7,157 nt of DNA, from NCBI GenBank assembly GCA_030044455.1, contig JASHVU010000687.1, forward strand, positions 1 through 7,157, written 5' to 3'. This DNA comes from Acidobacteriaceae bacterium (GTDB taxonomy: Bacteria; Acidobacteriota; Terriglobia; Terriglobales; Acidobacteriaceae). The notes below the pieces were generated by a model. The model saw nothing but the letters and a program-made list of their open reading frames with translations. It had not been told where the DNA came from and made no database searches. Of this stretch, positions 6,151 to 7,157 are shown piece by piece (position 1 is the first letter of the stretch; each line of letters starts with the position of its first letter). Position numbers and translations under genes: made by a program.

Positions 6151-7157
6151 ATGCAGTCACCTTCCCCAAACGACGCCCGAATTGCAGAGATCGCCAAGAT
6201 CGCAGAGACCAAAAGCGATATTGTGGCGTTGCAACAACATGTGAAGGAAGTGATTGAAGGGGAAGTATTTAAGGGGAGTCACCGCAGCGTTCAATTTCTT
6301 CAATACATCGTCGATAAAGCGATCACTGGTCACTGCGAATCACTCAAAGAGCGGGTCATTGGAATGGAGCTCTTTGGGAGATCCGCATCCTATGACACAG
6401 GCGACGATGCGATCGTTAGAGTTACGGCAAGTGACGTGCGCAGGCGCTTGCTTGAGCACTACGGAAGATACGGGGCGACTTCCGAGTTCCGGATCACACT
6501 ACCTTCAGGGTCATACATCCCGGAAATTACGCGCAAGCCAAATGGCGCAGCAGCTGTAAATGGCAGGGCGACGGTCCACGTGAGAACCCTCAGTCCTGAC
6601 GATTCAGCAGCCATCGACACTCCACTTGTGCTTCATCCAAAAGAGTCGATTGACAATCATCCCAGCATTCATCGAGTCGCTACTGTCCATCCGCGGGGCT
6701 TTTCGAAACGAATATGGTTTTTCGCCGCGATTGCAGTTGTGACACTGAATCTCACGATGTGGGCCGTCATGTGGGCCCGCGTTACGCGCACCGTGGCGAC
6801 GCCAATGTCCTTGCTTCCCTGGTCGGCGCTCTTCGGCCCTTCCCACGCAACGCAACTCATTACCAGCGACCCCAACATTGTTTCTGTCCAAGCAATCACA
6901 GGCGGGCAGATTTCGGTATCCGATTATGCAAATCGCAAGTATGTTCCTGAGCCCAATAAGCTGACGCCCGATGAAATTCGCTTCTGCCATATGCTTCTGT
7001 GGGGAGACAATTCGACGGCCTCGGTCGACACGCCGATCGCCGTCAATATTGCGGAGTTAGCTCGGACCAGCCCGCGCAAGATGGACGTTCATGCTGCCCG
7101 AAGTATTCAGCTTACCGACCTGAAAACTGACGACAACTTTATCATTCTCGGAAGCCC
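6151..7157 (+). CDS. Membrane-anchored winged-helix transcriptional regulator (C-terminus beyond the window)
   Basis: The frame is open from ATG 6151 to the window end (335 codons). Residues about 25-125 form a DNA-binding domain: an N-terminal helix, VFKGSHRSVQFLQYIVDKA (39-57), SLKERVIGMELFGR (64-77), then DDAIVRVTASDVRRRLLEHY (85-104) as the probable recognition helix and FRITLPSGSYIPEI (113-126) as the wing. This resembles the OmpR/PhoB-type ending of recognition helix plus G-Y wing. A low-complexity linker (127-185) leads to one membrane helix (about 188-208). A C-terminal domain begins near 220 (PWSALFGPSHATQLITSDPN) that I cannot name. The architecture is CadC/ToxR-like: DNA binding joined to a membrane helix and probable sensor. 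Charges flank both sides of the helix, so topology is not certain. It is divergent from the glycosidase operon, so control of that operon, and perhaps itself, is inferred. The frame is also open upstream to 5872 (ATG 5980), but that stretch does not look protein-like. Confidence 0.8.
   Translation, partial: MQSPSPNDARIAEIAKIAETKSDIVALQQHVKEVIEGEVFKGSHRSVQFLQYIVDKAITGHCESLKERVIGMELFGRSASYDTGDDAIVRVTASDVRRRLLEHYGRYGATSEFRITLPSGSYIPEITRKPNGAAAVNGRATVHVRTLSPDDSAAIDTPLVLHPKESIDNHPSIHRVATVHPRGFSKRIWFFAAIAVVTLNLTMWAVMWARVTRTVATPMSLLPWSALFGPSHATQLITSDPNIVSVQAITGGQISVSDYANRKYVPEPNKLTPDEIRFCHMLLWGDNSTASVDTPIAVNIAELARTSPRKMDVHAARSIQLTDLKTDDNFIILGS

Noticed and set aside
5934..6257. Plus-strand open frame with a TTG start in the divergent region
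   Set aside because: It overlaps the regulator in another frame, has no ribosome binding site and its translation lacks recognisable protein features.

Overview
The window looks like an accessory carbohydrate-degradation locus of an Acidobacteriota-type soil bacterium. This rests on inference: all three enzymes carry export signals, and the divergent regulator has a winged-helix N-terminus of a kind I associate with acidobacterial genomes (N-terminal DNA-binding part with the patterns LKERVIGMELFGR and SYDTGDDAIVRV, then a single membrane helix). No rRNA, tRNA, transposase or CRISPR is present to confirm the taxon.

Layout. Three genes on the minus strand read right to left. The first is a GH3 beta-glycosidase (stop at 3250; start uncertain, in the 5555-5676 area). 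After a 70-bp gap comes a full-length GH92-family enzyme (3179 down to 891). After only 12 bp comes a GH95-like enzyme whose start is at 878 and which runs off the left edge. That last gene is easy to miss because it is open at the window edge. The tight spacing suggests one operon. On the plus strand, divergently transcribed, a membrane-anchored winged-helix regulator starts at 6151 and runs off the right edge. Between the operon and the regulator lie about 500 bp that I read as the shared promoter and leader region.

How they may work together. The three exported glycosidases would take exo-acting turns on one complex glycan in the periplasm or outside the cell. GH3 usually removes beta-glucosyl or beta-xylosyl ends, GH92 usually removes alpha-mannosyl ends, and GH95-like enzymes usually remove alpha-fucosyl or alpha-galactosyl ends. 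The actual substrate cannot be read from sequence. The divergent one-component membrane regulator is the obvious candidate controller.

Points most worth a second look: (1) the GH3 start, where adding one T to a four-T run on the minus strand would join ATG 5555 directly to a clean signal peptide; (2) a shared half-site CC(A/G)GATTC that occurs as a perfect palindrome near the GH3 start and as a 9-bp inverted repeat bracketing the likely regulator promoter; (3) the GH92 protein, which keeps the catalytic core motifs but replaces the usual N-terminal GFSHTHLSGTG-type segment; (4) the unidentified C-terminal domain of the regulator.
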